DNA from: JAJNPS01 sp031430315
GTDB taxonomy: Bacteria > Pseudomonadota > Alphaproteobacteria > Rhodobacterales > Rhodobacteraceae
Length of the DNA stretch: 5,888 bases
Assembly (NCBI GenBank): GCA_031430315.1
Contig: JANPBI010000236.1
Span: 1 to 5,888 of the forward strand
Direction: 5' to 3'
Below, in pieces: positions 5,275-5,888 of this stretch. The notes under the pieces were generated by a model. The model searched no databases, was not told the origin of the DNA, and was given only the letters and a program-made list of their open reading frames with translations. Position 1 is the first letter of the stretch, and the number at the start of each line of letters is the position of its first letter. The position numbers and the translations under genes were made by a program.

Positions 5275-5888
5275 ATGCGCTCTCCAGTGAAGTTCTTCCT
5301 GCTGGTCTTCGCGCTTTCGGTTCCCTTCTGGCTGGCCGGTGGCCTGACCGATCTGCAGTTGATGCCGGGGCTGTCGGTGAGTGCACTCATGGCCTTTTGC
5401 CCCCTGGCCGCCGCCCTCATCCTTGCTTACCAGGAAGGTGGGTATGCAAGTGTGGCCGGCCTGATGAAGAGATCGCTCGACTTCCAGCGCATCGAGGCAA
5501 AGCGCTGGTACATCCCCATTCTCCTGTTGATGGGCGGCGTCGACCTCGTGGTGTACGGGTTGATGCGCTGGATGGACTTGCCGCTGCCTGCACCGCAGAT
5601 CCAGGTTCCTCAGGCCGCGTTGATGTTCGTAGCCTTCTTCTTCCTCGCCTTGGGTGAAGAACTGGGATGGTCGGGTTACATCACCGGCCCCCTGTTGGCG
5701 CGATGGAGTGCACTGCAGACCGGCGCGCTTCTGGGGGCTGTGGGGGTACTCTGGCACCTCTGTGCGTTGCTGCTGATGCACCGGCCGCCGACATGGATCG
5801 CGTGGTGGTGCCTGTATGCCGTGGCGTTCCGGATCCTCATCATCTGGATTTACAACAACACCGGCCAGAGTGTGTTTGCCGTGGCGCT
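5275..5888 (+). CDS. CPBP-family (CAAX protease/Abi-like) membrane protein, 3' end outside window
   Basis: Polytopic inner-membrane protein; 204 residues are visible. Helices are likely at about 7-24, 34-52, 79-98, 113-127, 149-168 and 174-194. Motif 1 of the CPBP family appears as GEELGWSGY (127-135), with the catalytic-type glutamates E128 and E129 at the end of a hydrophobic helix. Motif 2 is GVLWHL, with H161. IWIYNNTGQSV near the truncated end resembles the segment before the last conserved His/Asn motif. Members are intramembrane proteases or, in some bacteria, self-immunity and protein-maturation factors; the substrate is unknown. Oddity: the usual EExxxR arginine is serine (S133), as in some subgroups. 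Start ATG 5275 sits just before the first helix, but no clear Shine-Dalgarno precedes it; GTG 5269 is also possible, and an in-frame stop at 5215 bars anything much longer. The gene is separate from the hydrolase (192-base gap). Confidence 0.85.
   Translation, partial: MRSPVKFFLLVFALSVPFWLAGGLTDLQLMPGLSVSALMAFCPLAAALILAYQEGGYASVAGLMKRSLDFQRIEAKRWYIPILLLMGGVDLVVYGLMRWMDLPLPAPQIQVPQAALMFVAFFFLALGEELGWSGYITGPLLARWSALQTGALLGAVGVLWHLCALLLMHRPPTWIAWWCLYAVAFRILIIWIYNNTGQSVFAVA

Overview
The window is GC-rich, dense proteobacterial DNA. Many GTG/TTG starts, an MHS-type transporter, a PAS-PAS-GGDEF signalling protein and a CPBP membrane protease suggest a beta- or gamma-proteobacterium, with Burkholderiales the best guess. 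That placement rests on protein style only and is tentative. Both ends are cut: the first gene lacks its 5' end and the last its 3' end.

Layout. (1) 1-810 (+) is the C-terminal half of an MHS-family MFS symporter with an unusually long extracytoplasmic loop. A strong 11-bp GC hairpin follows it. (2) 895-1167 (+) is a 90-residue three-helix membrane protein with a TTG start behind a good ribosome binding site. (3) 1168-1531 is non-coding, between convergent genes, with two hairpins. (4) 1532-2920 (-) is a cytoplasmic diguanylate cyclase (PAS-PAS-GGDEF) with intact catalytic and inhibitory sites and a plausible promoter just upstream. (5) About 2983-3732 is a 750-base stretch in which I recognise no gene. 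Its 3141-3480 part is packed with inverted repeats, including a 154-base imperfect, branched palindrome. (6) 3733-3841 is a leader with a perfect 16-bp palindrome, a TTGACA box and a 9-bp-stem hairpin. (7) 3842-4258 (+) is a SnoaL-like/NTF2-fold protein with a GTG start. It overlaps by four bases (7a) 4255-5082 (+), an alpha/beta hydrolase whose frame is intact except for one TAG at codon 43. (8) 5275-5888 (+) is the start of a CPBP-type intramembrane protease-like protein.

How they fit. The only clear operon is the SnoaL-like gene with the hydrolase: the GTGA overlap implies translational coupling, and the pair probably acted on one small organic substrate. The nonsense codon suggests the pair is now losing function, unless the stop is an error or is suppressed. 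The other genes look like independent units. The most unusual parts are the structured intergenic block at 3141-3480 and the leader in front of the SnoaL-like gene. I see no phage, CRISPR, IS transposase, rRNA or tRNA.
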